64,000 nt of DNA from Homalodisca vitripennis (GCF_021130785.1 NC_060215.1:72237501-72301500), one strand, 5' to 3'. Shown: positions 36,425 to 48,720, numbered from the stretch's first letter. Numbers and translations: made by a program. The notes: generated by a model from the letters alone, not told the origin.

Positions 36425-37560
36425 TCTAAGTAGAGAAAAAGTAGAATAAAACGTAAAAATGGATCTGGTTTATTTTAATCACTTCAATAAGTAAGCACGA
36501 AAGCACAATAATATATGCAGCATACTCATATTTTCAGTAAAAGTTTGACAACTGGACATATAAGAATTTGATGCGTGGTCACAATACAAATATGTGACTT
36601 CCTCAAATCAAAAAAGTCTTGCTCCTTAGAACAATACATTTAATGTCTAGACATCATGACAGCTTGCTGTGATTGCCTGTTTTTATAACCAATCCAAAAT
36701 TAAATCGACACACATATAAATACGAAGTGCGGAGAGAGTAAAAATCAGTTAATTTTCTACGTTTACGCGAAATACAGTACGATTGTTTGACGGATTGCAT
36801 TCACCATACTGCCTGCATTCCGATATCTTTTTAAGAGGTGTGTTGTCATATCTGCTCATTATGGGTTTTCATTAAAAAATATATTACCATTACCACTAAA
36901 TATATAATACAATACATAATCAAGTCTCTTTTTGATTACAAAGTAAACCTTCACTGTCTTAATACATTAAGTATTGCATGTTTACAGTGCATGTGTTGAG
37001 TTCAGAACTGCTCTTAAATTATCACGATCCTATTGTAATAACGTTTCAACAAGTGTTAATAACTTTTTTTAATATTAGCTATTACAAACATCCAAATACA
37101 GTTGTTTCTTTAACGAATACATTATGAAATTTGTTTCAATCAGGACCATAGCTACGGATGTCCTTATTGTTCTAAAGAAATGCATATATGGAGGTTTCTA
37201 GAACTAAAATAATATATTGAAGATTAAAACCGTTTTATTGAAAATATATTCCCTAATAAGATTCAAACTTAATGTAGTTTTTCTGGGGAAGAAAAGAATG
37301 TCCATATTTAGGAATGTTCGATGTTCCTGAGTTAGTTAACCCATAAAAATCATTATTAGTATACTTCAAAATCCGGCAATTAAACCTGGTAATAATAAAT
37401 TACCTTGCCCCAATTTTCAACATTTTACTTAAATCGCAAAATGATTAATATTATCTTATTATTTTGTTTGTTCATGACGACTTTAGTAGAAATGCCTGCC
37501 AATCGCTGAGGTCATTTAGTTATTGGTGTAATCTCATCTCCATTACCTAGCACTCATCAT
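36425..37560. other. AT-rich sequence, nothing recognised
   Basis: No open frame of note and no repeat boundary seen. Confidence 0.45.
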
Positions 37561-37569
37561 AGGCCCAGG

Positions 37570-38470
37570 ATCGGTTGGTTACAAATGGCCTACAAAAGAA
37601 CAACGCTCAGAACCTCTACAGAACCGCTCTACAACCTATGCCCTATACTAAATGATGAGGAGCTAGAATGCTCTGAGGAAGTAAAAAATCTACGGCTTAT
37701 TATTGACAAACACTTAAGATAGACTGAACAGGCTTCCTTGATATGTAATAGGGTCTTTGCCGATGTTCACAGCCTCAAGAGTTTCTTCATATCTACCACA
37801 GCAAGTTAAAATAATGCTGATAAAGGTTCTTGTATTGCCTCACTTTAACTACTGTGACATAGTCACTAATGACATGACTGTGGAGCTTTCAAATAAACTC
37901 CAGCGTGCTCAGAACTTTTGTATTAGGTTCATTTTTAATCTCAGACGTAATGATCACGTAAAGCCCTACCTTAAACAATTATCTATCTTCATATTACAAG
38001 CTCCTCGAAACTATCATTCACTCATTCTGTTGCACACTCTTTTAAATACAAATTGTCCCAGTTATCTTTCAAACAGCTTTCATTTTTTTCTGAAATAAGT
38101 GAACGAAGTACAAGGAGAGGTACATCCTTACTATCTATCCCAATTTATCGAACAACTACCTTTAGTAAGTCGTTTGCAGTTTCTGCCTGTCAATTGTGAG
38201 ATGCTTTATCTCTAAACATCAGAGCCATCGGATAAGTGCGCACGCTTTGGGGCGGAGGTCAGGGCCTTGATGCTGGGGGCTCAGGGGGTATAGCGGTTGG
38301 TGGTATAGCTTTGGAGTGTGGTACTTAGGGCAATGGAATGAAAGTTGAGTGAATGCGAGTTTGTCTTGTTATAGTAGTGTAAGTATATATAAAGTTACAT
38401 TAATTATTGATGCTTGTTTTTAAGTTAAGGTTCATTTAATTTAAATAAATGGATTTATTTTTGGTTATAA

Positions 38471-38516
<46 letters not shown>

Positions 38517-38622
38517 AGTTTAATTCTTTATGAGGTTAAGTGGTAGAGAGGACTTCATAGTCCTAACTTCACCTCTAATAAATACATTTTTCATTTCATT
38601 TTTTCATTTCATTTATACCATC
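37570..38622 (+). mobile_element. LINE 3' portion (Jockey-like), + strand
   Basis: Starts within the region after the reverse transcriptase: VKNLRLIIDKHLR near 37690, then SSYLPQQVKIMLIKVLVLPH and FNYCDIVTNDMTVELSNKLQ at 37785-37900. NFCIRFIFNLRRNDHVKPYL and ILQAPRNYHSLILLHTLLNT follow. This order is typical of insect Jockey-like ORF2 C-termini. The 3' UTR has an inserted TA run and ends with GAGGACTTCATAGTCCTAAC, CCTCTAATAAATAC and a (TTTCA)n tail to about 38622. Stops and shifts show it is dead. Confidence 0.8.
38470..38513. repeat. (TG)n(TA)n microsatellite in the LINE 3' UTR
   Basis: TGTGTGTG followed by about 38 bases of TA repeat, lying between the coding part and the tail of the LINE. 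Confidence 0.9.
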
Positions 38623-38629
38623 AAGACAG

Positions 38630-40215
38630 GACAACCAATGACTTCTATGAATACCTAAAATACCTGATATACCTAAGAATGCCTAAGAGTATCTGAAACA
38701 CTTACATGAACTGTTAGTATTTTTAGCATCACTCAGTGATATATACTCTTAAGTGTAAGTGCCAAAGGAAGAAATCCCAAAATATCATTCGTTTCCAATC
38801 TCGCTGATTTACATGTTGTGCGGCCTACAACAATTTAGATAATCTTGAACTCTGAAAACAATAGTACTTGTTGTCAGCCATGAGTTCCAAAAGGGTTTTA
38901 TCCCACTGCTTTTGGATGGATACAACGTGACCCCCAAAAAAGACGTGGAAGTGGACTCAACATTAACAGAGAAACGTTCCCTAGCATTGATATAGTAATT
39001 CATTGTTATTGGAATAAATTCATCTTTACAACGTATACTGTCTCATTGACTCATTTTATGTTCAAATTTCCAAAGAATTAAAAATTGTTTTCTATTTGTA
39101 TTAGAAAATATCAGAAGGTCTTGAACTAACTTTGACCATTGTATTAGATTTAAAATGAAAATGATGTGAAGAATTGGATGTTATTACGTCGTTAAAGATT
39201 TCATCCGGATTTTAGAAAATTTATCTCGCCACCACATGGCCCATGAAGCTGAAATCTTTTATAAGAACATAAAATTTACCTCACTATAAGCTACGTTCAC
39301 CACTTTACTACTTTCCTTATTTATTATAGGTAGTTTCTGTACTATAAGGCAGGGACCATACAATTCGTTTTCATTATCAATTACTGTTGTTGAAAACTTT
39401 ACAATTACCTCAAACCATTATCTGTCACATCTTTTACAGTGAGGAAAACTTTGGTAATCAGCACACTAGAATCATAGCCAGCGCCTTGTGAGGTACTCTA
39501 ACATATAAAACACGCGCCGGTGTAGACTTATATATTATCTCTTGAAACCACTTCCTGCATTACTTCAAGAGGGTTCTTACGTGAACCGCAACGCCCTCCT
39601 ACTGTATATCTCTACGTCCTCGGCAATGCCAATACACTTCTTCAGATATCGTGACTTTCAATACACTCTCTAAAAGGAGATCATCCTCCGCACAAAGGTG
39701 ACGGTGAGAGTTGCCCAGTGATGGCTTAAAAAGTACTTCCGACTTCCTCCCCTCTTCTACAGCGAAAGAAAGGATCCATCCCTGTCCGATTCTCCGTATT
39801 GACATACGCAAGCTTTCCCGTCTTTACCAGGAAGGCCCCAAAATATCCATGTACTGTAAGAAGCAATGTAAGATAACCTCCCTTGTTTTTGTGTCCTAAC
39901 GTTCTCACTCTTGCAACTCTTCATTCAACCCGACAATCCATATTCCTGTAGTTTTTCTTCCTTGCTAATCTCTCACGTTATGTACTCCAGTATCACCGTG
40001 ACTGATCATTTCGATTTCGTTTTATAATCAATTCAGTTATCTTTAAACCAGAAGATACTTATATAGAATAAGTTCCAAAACCATTAATATTAGTTCATTT
40101 AGAAGTCCTTTCCACTATTCTATGCATCTTTCTCAACACTAACAGGCCTGAAATTTGGCATCCTTATAAGCTGAAGTTGAGATGTGAAATAAAACTATGT
40201 ATAAAACTGTATAAT
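38630..40215. other. Unassigned sequence, includes a GC-richer stretch
   Basis: The part 39480-39910 is richer in GC and has open frames on both strands (39599-39811 and 39726-39908 reverse, 39711-39899 forward), but they overlap each other and resemble no family I know. I see no convincing splice sites. Confidence 0.35.
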
Positions 40216-40222
40216 ATTGATA

Positions 40223-40947
40223 CAGGGTGTTCACAAAAGGGTGTCACACACTTCTGTTGCTAATAGAACTCATTATTTCAAATACAAATGTCATATGAAC
40301 ATAGATCGAGAAATGTCTTTTGATAGGTATCAGTTGTATTAGATCACTTATAAAAAATTTACACGATGCTGACTATTTTGGAATTTGTATAACAATTCTT
40401 ACGGTACATTTTCCAACGAAATCCTTCAACGCATAAGCGAGCACGACCACTTTAAGATAGGCTTTAAACCAGAGCAGCAAGCAACTGTTACATTTTAACT
40501 GTGACATATTTGGCGCTCCCAGCTTGTGCAAGCGTCTTTAAAGTGGTTCTGTTCCCTTATGCATTGGCAGGTTTCATTGAAACAAGTTTTGTTGGAATTT
40601 TAATGAAATTGTTCAAATAGTTGGTGTCTAGTAAGTATTGTATAACTATACCAGTGTTTTTGTTATTTAAGTTCACTATTTTAACAGGTGCCATTTCGTT
40701 AATATTAAAGAAAATAACGCAATTATTTGTTTACATTTCTCACTTATTTATTCAAACATTTGTTACGAATGGTTTCTTTAGCTAGACTACTGTAGTTTAG
40801 AGATAATAGTTTGTTATAAACAATACAAAATGGTGGCTACCGGCTAAACAAGACATTACTCGACCTATGTTTATATGACAATGTTTGTTTGAAATTATGA
40901 ATACTATCAACCAAAGAAGTTTGTGATACCCTTTTGTGAACACCGTG
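40223..40947. mobile_element. Mariner-like fold-back MITE, about 725 bp
   Basis: The left end CAGGGTGTTCACAAAAGGGT and onward matches the inverse of the right end over about 88 bases (40223-40312 with 40858-40947) with scattered mismatches. A TA precedes the left end; the right end is followed by TGTA, so its last bases are diverged. The centre is itself an imperfect palindrome (CGCATAAGCGAGCACGACCA against its inverse near 40550). No transposase. The CAGGGTG start suggests the Tc1/mariner superfamily. Confidence 0.75.
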
Positions 40948-40954
40948 TGTATAT

Positions 40955-43900
40955 CCAAAGAGAAGAAATACGTTCAGAAAAGAAGGTTATAATGTTATAT
41001 GTTCAATATAACCTATCTTTTTACCTCTTCCGTAAAGATTTTTCGCTAAACTTTGATAGACTGTAGCTCTATATCCTTGGTAATCGTAGCTTGTATGTAA
41101 TACCTTTGATATGTATGTTATCTTATAAACTTTACTTACAGAATTTAAAGGCATTGGCAAATTTCACTCGCGGAACAAACGTGTAGCAGTGGTAAAGATA
41201 TGGTGATTTGAGGCAACACCTATAACGTCACTCACTTATAACGGAGGACTGCTTAGTTAAATTAGTAAAGGAAAGTCGAAGTACTCTTATATGGAATACA
41301 ATAACAACAATGCAATAATTCCAATAGGAACTACTCAAATAGAAACTACTCAAACGATACACCACATTTTGTTTTAACATTCATGTTATTTCGGAGATGT
41401 CCACTAATAAAGATTAGGCTTTTCGACATAAGAGCTCCAAACTCACTGGTGTTTAAATTTAGTCATTCAGAATTAAAAGTTTTTACACAGCCCTTCTGTA
41501 CTGTGGAGCAAGTTGTGTACAACAGCGGGTAAATATGTTTGTCTGTTATATATTAGTATTACACTGAGCACGCACTCATTCGGCACAAATAATAAACATA
41601 ATTATTCTGCAGTATATAAGATCTGAGAAACCGTTTTCCGTAATATTCGGGAATAGAAAGATCAGTTGTATATGATAACTTCTCTCTGAAAATCACATTT
41701 TCAAGATCACTGCTTAAGCTTTGTTACACTCAGCTAATAAAATTTACAAAGTAACATTAACTCTGATTATAGAACATATTGTTATATTATATTGTTTCGG
41801 TAACGTTCCTAACAATCAAAACAATTGTTTGGTACAACATCATACATATTTTAAAATGATGTTTCGTGTTACGTATATGAAAAAGGAGTTTAGTACTTCT
41901 ACTAGTTATAAGAATAGAATTGATATACATTTTTGAAATGTGCTAATTTGGACGGAACTTGCAGGTCAGAATTGGTTTAAAATCTCATAAAATAGGGTCA
42001 AATTCGCGTTAATAACATCATAATAAAAATATATCAAGTATTAAATTTATGTGTTGAAAAGAGGTACTAGGTCTGTAAAAGAATTACCCGACATCTCTTT
42101 GCTGTCCGACCGTCTCTTAGACCGGATATGAGGTCGGAGAGGAAATTCTGTATGAGTCACAGCCCTCGTATTATGTATGCTAGTACGTGTGACTTGTGTT
42201 ATTGTGTGCTATTATTATTTGGGTCTGTGTGACTCATGTCACATTTCGATATGATTGAAGTCACAGCGACATGAGTGAAGAGCCTAGAATTAAAAAGCTT
42301 TCGGGGGAAGATTGTGGGTGACACTAAGGAAAAATATAGTTTAGATGATACACAAATGGTCGCATTTGAGTGGAGAGTGGCCCGCGACCTGGCAGGTATG
42401 TATGGTCCAGAATTCTTGCATAATTTAATGTTCAACGAAAACCGTAGATTGGCTGTACAGGAGTTGTAAGAAGATCAGGGTATCTCAAAATGTGAAGTAT
42501 GTAAGATTTTCCGTAAGGATTTAAAATTAACCGTGTTTCTGGATTTCTTATTGTTGCAGGCCTTCTATGTCACTTTCCAATTATATACGGCCATATTTAA
42601 TAGTCTAAGGCTCTGTTTTATCTGAGTTTTAGCCATTAACTCTTAAAAATATATCATAGAACGGAATGGTTAAGTTTCTGGAAACTCTATGGTCAAGAGT
42701 TCAGTCATATTGGAATTCGACGCAAGCGCATGTAATAACATACACAGTCCAAGGGTTATTTTTGCGTTGCACAACAAGTTGTATTCAAAACACACCCCAT
42801 TAAATTGTAAATATAGAAGAGACCAGATACATCTTACAAGAACAATTTAAGTGACAAAAAAGTAGGAATGTTTTAATAAAGCATAAAATAGTTGTGAGAG
42901 AAAACATTAAATGTATTTAAATACCGTGTAAAAGGTAGTAACACGTTGTACTAATATGTAGGTAAGTAGTGTGTTTTTAAGTAATCAATGGAAAAAGTGA
43001 CAATTAAAAGTGCATTGATTACAGTGACCTCCTTTTCTTTCTCCTTCTTTAAGCATATCCTAATAATGGATCACAGTATAAATAAAACTCTGCATTCAAT
43101 AAAATGGTATGATTTTCTTTGGCTTGAGTCAACGAATACCAACACTCACACACTGGTTAACCCTTTGCTTAGTAGGCCTATGTATCCCTTTAGATACATC
43201 ACCTTGACCGTTACTACTCCCGCTACTGCCACACACTCACTATATGCCGCCAAGAAAAGAATATAACCAGTTAGTACAATAAGTGACTAAATTTTTACGT
43301 AGCATATACTAGTTTCTACATGTAATACTTAGCAATAACTCGATTATCACTCAAACTCAACAATAAAAAAAAAAAACTGAAAGAAAATTAATCATTAATT
43401 CCATTTAATAATTGTTTAATACAATATACTGGTATAGTACGTAATAAGTTCTCGCATGTGAAGGTAAGCGCGATTCCATCTCTTATCTATACAGTACGTG
43501 TACAGCCACTTGTTATACCATACCATAACCGCGTCCGTTTGGCAAGCAGTCGGTCGATCTCTGTAACGTTATCCCATTAGAACCATTCACAAGTGCGGTC
43601 CATAAACCACTTATAACCTAGGTGGAAGTTGTAAAAGGTTATTGTTCATTCTTTCGGCCGGTGAGAAGAGAAAATATTTTACTTTTTGGATTAACTACGC
43701 TGACACCGCCATGCTTCACACGATTTAGTATTTTCTGGACATGTCTTTTAAACTGAGCAAATCAGAAAACACTGTTGACAAAATCCTCAGAACAGATTCT
43801 TAACTTTGAAACCGAAAACTGGGGGAAACTCGCCAAATCAACATTAACAAACAAAACGAAATCGAAGGAGCTTTTCACACATCAGGTCCACACGATAAAT

Positions 43901-44025
43901 CTGAAACCTGGCGCCTGCCACTTCAAACTTCAAACATAGTTGACCTCTGTTAATACAGATGTGTGATGTTCTTTCGAAACCTATTTGGCACTCTTAACAG
44001 CAAAACACGATAGAATTTCACACAG
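40955..44025. other. AT-rich sequence, no gene supported
   Basis: Contains a TTAACCCTTTGC motif at 43157 with the hairpin ATGTATCCCTTTAGATACAT shortly after it. A 64-codon frame at 42275-42469 (SFRGKIVGDTKEKYSLDDTQ) looks protein-like but I cannot assign it. Confidence 0.4.
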
Positions 44026-44030
44026 TTATA

Positions 44031-46479
44031 CAGGGTGAGTCAGAAATATGGTAAAATGTTTTAAGGCGTGATTGTAGAGCTAAAAATAAGAAAAAAATGT
44101 TATATAAAGGTAGGTCCGGAAACGCTCCATTACTGAGTAATGGCTGGCGAAAGATTTTGCTTTGTTTTCAGTTCACCTGGTGAAATTAAGTGATTCTGAA
44201 AGGTTTTGTCCTTACTTTTTAACTCAAATAAAATGGATAAATAAGGAAAATCACCTGAAAAATCAAATAAAACCACTCTAGAGGTTGTAGTATGAACAGT
44301 TTTTGAGAAAAAGTGTGATATTTGCTAAAAATCTAATAACAAAAATACCATCTTAAATGTTTGATGTCAAATAACATTGTTAAATGACCAATAAACAAAT
44401 TGTTTTTCCTAATACAGATTGTAGAGAATTTAATTCTAAAAACAACCATAATAAACAAAGTTAACTAAATGTGTAAAAAATTTATGATATTGACTCCTCA
44501 CGTATCACACTACACAGCAAACTTTTCGCTGTTTTATAATAAGGAATGAGTATCTGATTGGTAACAGCTGGTAATAATTAATTATTTAAACAACAACTGT
44601 TTAAACATTTTAAAATAATAAATAATCAGCTGGGAATTTATTATTAGATGACATACGTTACCTCATTGTTGAACTAAACAACAAACTGTAAAGATACTGT
44701 GTGTTTGTGTTAAGTATTTTAACCAGTTATTTTCATCCATTTTATTAGTAATTTTGTGTTGTGTGTTTCATTTATTAAAAATGGAAGGTAATATTCATGT
44801 GTATTTAAACTCTGAATTAGCAGACATGCATTTAATGTATAGTTTGGGACGCTGCAATAGTACTGCAGCAAGACGTCAGTTCAAGAGAACTTTCCTAACC
44901 GCAGGTGTCCAAGCGCAAGATGTTTGCCACTATTCATCAACGCCTATCTGAAACAGGTTCTTTGAAGTCTTCGGAGCATAGTAATGCAGGCATCGCCCGA
45001 TCATGTAGGACTGTTGAATTAGAAGAGTTGGTTCTTAATAAAATTTCTGATTATCCTGAAAAGAGCACTAGAGAATTGTCACTACAGTTCAAAGTCAGCC
45101 AATCTAGTATTCGGAGAATACTACACGAATACCAGTTACACCCATACCACTTCCAGCATGTCCAAGCAACTCCATGTCCCAGCAACTCTTTTGCCACAAA
45201 ACTACGTTCCCCATGTTGTTTTTGTCAATGGCTTCTGTTAAAATGTGCTGATCGAAACTTTTTGAATACAATTTTGTTTAGCAATGAGGCTCACTTTACA
45301 AGAACAGCTATCATTAACTTCCATAACAACCACATTTGGGCAGACAGAAATCCTCATGCTATCAAACCTAATCGCCCACATTAGTTTTCAGTGAATGTTT
45401 GGGCTGGAATCTTAGCAGATCATTTTGTCGTATTCGTGCTTCCTCCCTGGCTTAATGGCGTGGTGTACTTGAACTTTTTAAGAGACGAGCTACCTAACCT
45501 GCTTGATGATGTACCTCTGCATTTGCGCCAAAACATGTGGTTTATGCCTGACGGGGCACCTGCGCACTACTCTCTGGCTTTTCGTGGACACCTAAATGAG
45601 AGTTTCACAAATCAATCGAAGGCCGAGGTGGACCAGTTTCATGGCCAGCAAGATCACCGGACTTAAATCTTTTGGACTTTTTACCTTTGGGGACATTAAA
45701 AAAAATTAGTTTACTCTTTCCCAATAGATACCATTGAAGAACTCCGATTAAACCTTTCTAATGGAATAGAAACCATTAAGCAGACACCTGGAGTTTTTGA
45801 ACGGGTCCGAAACTTGATGAGAAGACGCCTGAACGCGTGCATTTTGAACAATGGAGGTCATTTAGAGCATTATTTTAATCTTCCGGAGAGACTTAAACCG
45901 ATTGTAGATGTTTATTGTATTTAAAAATAAAATTTTGAACCAGCTGTTACCAATCAGATACTCATTCCTTATTATAAAACAGCGAAAGTTTGCTGTGTAG
46001 TGTAATACGTGAGGAGTCAATTTCATAACTTTTTTACACATTTAGTTAACTTTGCTTATTATGGTTGTTTTCAGAATTAAATTCTCTACAATCTGTATTA
46101 GGAAAAACAATTTGTTTATTGGTCATTTAACAATGTTATTTGACATCAAACATTTAAGATGGTATTTTTGTTATTAGATTTTTGGCAAATATCATACTTT
46201 TTCTCAAAAACTGTTCACACTACAACCTCTAGAGTGGTTTTATTTGATTTTTCAGGTGATTTTCCTTATTTATCCATTTTATTTGAGTTAAAAAGTAAGG
46301 ACAAAACCTTTCAGAATCACTTAATTTCACCAGGTGAACTGAAAACAAAGCAAAATCTTTCGCCAGCCATTACTCAGTAATGGAGCGTTTCCGGACCTAC
46401 CTTTATATAACATTCTTTTCTTATTTTTAGCTCTACAATCACGTCTTAAAATATTTTACCATATTTCTGACTCACCCTG
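44031..46479 (+). mobile_element. Tc1/mariner-superfamily element (DD41D type) with about 540-bp inverted repeats
   Basis: The element is 2449 bp and starts CAGGGTGAGTCAGAAATATG, with the inverse at 46460-46479. TA duplications are at 44029-44030 and 46480-46481. The inverted repeats are exceptionally long: 44031-44572 (542 bp) against 45939-46479 (541 bp). They are nearly identical over their length, stopping at AACAGCTGGT. Between them lies a + strand transposase (separate entry). The near-identity of the arms suggests that the copy is fairly young despite the damaged gene. Confidence 0.93.
44781..45924 (+). pseudogene. DD41D-type transposase, inactive copy
   Basis: The ATG at 44781 opens MEGNIHVYLNSELADMHLMY, and the N-terminal helix-turn-helix region runs on through two frame changes near 44890-44925 to MFATIHQRLSETGSL. 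The catalytic core has LFSNEAHF near 45280 where relatives have D-E-A-H-F. A TAG interrupts before FSVNVWAGIL. The second Asp is in MPDGAPAHY near 45550. A 1-base loss near 45620 leads to GRGGPVSWPARSPDLNLLDF. With that base allowed for, the second and third Asp are 41 residues apart. The end GGHLEHYF and stop at 45922 look normal. The first catalytic Asp is Asn, so activity would be lost even without the stops. Confidence 0.88.
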
Positions 46480-46484
46480 TATAT

Positions 46485-46920
46485 AGAAACCCAGATAATA
46501 TCAAAAGATACACCGAGATTCTCTCAGACAGGCTATCATCGTATTTAAAAGTATTTTTTTCCGCTTTAATTGTAGTGTTTTCTTTATACTTTAAAATCTT
46601 ACGCGAATTGCAAAAAAACTATATAATCTCAAGTGAACATACCATTTTTAATATAGGACCTTGATAGTATTGGGTAGGTCATCAATTACCACCACCTTAC
46701 ACCAAGCGAAAAGTTGCAAATGTGAACTTTAAGGGATTTAGTCTTCAACGGTTTTGTAGTACGATACTTGATATGTTAGGCGTAAGGGAACAGTAAGAAA
46801 AAACGTAAGAAATTCGAGACAAACTTTTATTTTCTTTTAAACCTGACCCCATTTGCCAGGCCTCGTGGAAGGACCTAACATAATTAGTTTCTTTAATTGA
46901 ATCATAGTGAACTGGGGGAT
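46485..46920. other. AT-rich sequence, nothing recognised
   Basis: Spacer between the DD41D element and repeat copy C. Confidence 0.45.
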
Positions 46921-46924
46921 TGTA

Positions 46925-47177
46925 CTGGCGGTCATCTTGAATTTAGTCCCATAAGAACAATTTTAACCCTGAAACGGTATTTCAGATTAACGTTATTAGT
47001 ATTAACAGGCGTATAAACGCCTTTTTTCGATCTTTCTATATACTTACTGATTTTATTGAAAAATCACTATTTTGTGCTCTACTGTTTAAATTATTAAAAA
47101 AGCATACATTGTTTAAGATAAATAGAAAACCCGTTTAAATGCTTATCGATCGTATCTTTAAAATGACACATCAACCA
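46925..47177 (+). repeat. Dispersed repeat family 1, copy C
   Basis: Starts TGGCGGTCATCTTGAATTTA, then GTCCCATAAGAACAATTTTA, and ends TCTTTAAAATGACACATC. The middle is diverged. It lies just downstream (+) of the DD41D element and before the start exon on the other strand. Confidence 0.6.
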
Positions 47178-47389
47178 TGGTCCTAAAAATATGGTCGTAA
47201 AAGTGTGTTAGGTTTAACATTGGTCATATGTGGTAAATATCTAGGTCATTCCACAACAGTCTCACAAACTACTCGTATTTATTATTAATAACACTTAAAC
47301 AATCGTTTTCTTAATTATTCAGTTATAAATTGCTATGACATAAAATAGTAATTAATATTATGATGAAATGAATCTCAAGGTAAACTCAC

Positions 47390-47426
47390 CCATACAAACA
47401 CCAACAACGACAGTTTCTTTTAACAT
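47390..47426 (-). CDS. Signal-peptide-like start exon, possibly of the CBM14 gene
   Basis: On the reverse strand an acceptor TTTATTTTTCAG ends at 47428. The exon then reads A, an ATG at 47426, and MLKETVVVGVCM plus one G before the strong donor GTGAGT at 47389. The short charged start followed by a hydrophobic run looks like the beginning of a signal peptide, as expected for a secreted cuticle protein on this strand. The 5' acceptor implies an upstream untranslated exon. The link to the CBM14 exon 25 kb away is inference: at least one unseen exon with a length of 2 mod 3 would be needed between them. It could belong to another secreted protein. Confidence 0.45.
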
Positions 47427-47520
47427 TCTGAAAAATAAAATTAATACATATTAGTGTAATCAAATAAAGATGTCACAAGCAAATTTCTCATTTTAGAGGG
47501 AAGAGTGTTGTTCACATGGA

Positions 47521-47567
47521 TGAGAGAGAGAGGGAAAGAGGGGAAAGAGAGAGAGAGAGAGAGAGAT
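47521..47567. repeat. (GA)n-rich microsatellite
   Basis: A purine-only tract on the + strand from GAGAGAGAGAGGGAAAG through 18 or so bases of pure GA. It lies about 95 bases upstream of the reverse-strand start exon, in the direction of its promoter; GA tracts bind GAGA-type factors in insects, but a role here is speculative. Confidence 0.85.
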
Positions 47568-47816
47568 TTACATTTGACATCATATAAATAACCCTGTCAG
47601 GTAATAAAGTAATACAAATCCCACGCATACATATCTGAATGATGTACCACGATTTTTCACAACCATTGGCACATCAGAGGATTGTTCAAGGTTTTGAATA
47701 ACTTAACGGCATACCTATGCTAAATATATTCAACGAGTGATATATAGGTATACGCAATTTTATCGGATTTATGGCTCTTGACGGTTATGAAAGAAGTCAG
47801 ATAAGAACGTTACTTA

Positions 47817-47960
47817 CGTCGTGTTTTGCTGAGAGTTTTCATGAATAAGCACTTTTCTAACGGACTTAAATATTTTTGTTTGTCCATGTAACGAACTCAA
47901 GAAAGAACATCAGACCAACTATAAACCGACCAATATTTCGTTGTCAATCCAAATTGTACT
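47817..47960 (-). other. Possible 5' untranslated exon and donor
   Basis: GAC|GTAAGTAAC on the reverse strand is a near-ideal donor with the exon end at 47818, about 390 bases upstream of the start exon at 47427. Its 5' limit is unknown. It competes with another donor-like site at 49717 as the untranslated first exon. Confidence 0.25.
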
Positions 47961-48530
47961 TCAAACGAACGTTTTTTGTAATATAATTTCGTATTTCTAA
48001 ATTCTTGAAATAAGAAGGTAACTATTTTAAAATTATAATGCTTGGAATTATGAGTAATTTAAATACCTAATAATACATTAATGTTATAAAAATGCACTAT
48101 TTTACCACATCTTTAAAGATATAAAGTAGAAATAAGTGTATTAAAGATCTGATATTCGATCAAGCAAAAAAGTATGTACTTGATAAATGTAATACGCATT
48201 GATTAAGTACTACGTACTGTATAGATACGAAAGCCACTTTATACTGCAAAACCTACTGTCAAAATATATTTTAACAGAATATTTTCTTTCCATTACTTGA
48301 TATTTTAAACTTTTACATAAATATCACAGTATTTACATATGCTTATTTAACTGATTTCCAAGAATTTATTATTATTATTAATTCACTTTGAACCTCTCAT
48401 CGCACTTAGTTATAAAAGGACTTTCGCGCTTGTTTCCAGAGTAACAGGACATTCAGGATCGGTGAGGCTGAGAGTAGGCGCCGCTTCTTGTCGAGATTGC
48501 ATGAGAAGGGATAGCAGGTAATATATCTCA

Positions 48531-48720
48531 TGCATGTGACCTTGGAAGAAGGGGAGGTCAGCTCTGTTCCAGCATGTTCCAGTCAACGCGGGCTGGCAGC
48601 CCTCACCCATGCCCAGGCCAGCAGCAGTCTTTATCATTAAAGGATCTCCACCCACTCCATCAGTCATCCTCCACAGTAGACTGCCACCGCAATATCTCGA
48701 TATTTTGGGTAAGTGATGTG
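48531..48720 (+). repeat. Dispersed repeat family 2, copy A
   Basis: Shares with 57571-58092 the words GTGACCTTGGAAGAAGGGGA, CCACCCACTCCATCAGTCAT, CCTCCACAG and, further on, ATCTCGATATTTTGGGTAAG. It is single and GC-rich. The overlapping frames on both strands (48410-48804) are products of this composition. Confidence 0.6.

Noticed and set aside
39599..39908. Overlapping frames on both strands in a GC-richer stretch
   Set aside because: Three frames compete, none resembles a family and no start or splice context stands out.
42275..42469. Forward frame of 64 codons with protein-like composition
   Set aside because: I could not tie it to a gene or transposon family, and it lacks supporting signals, so it is only mentioned.
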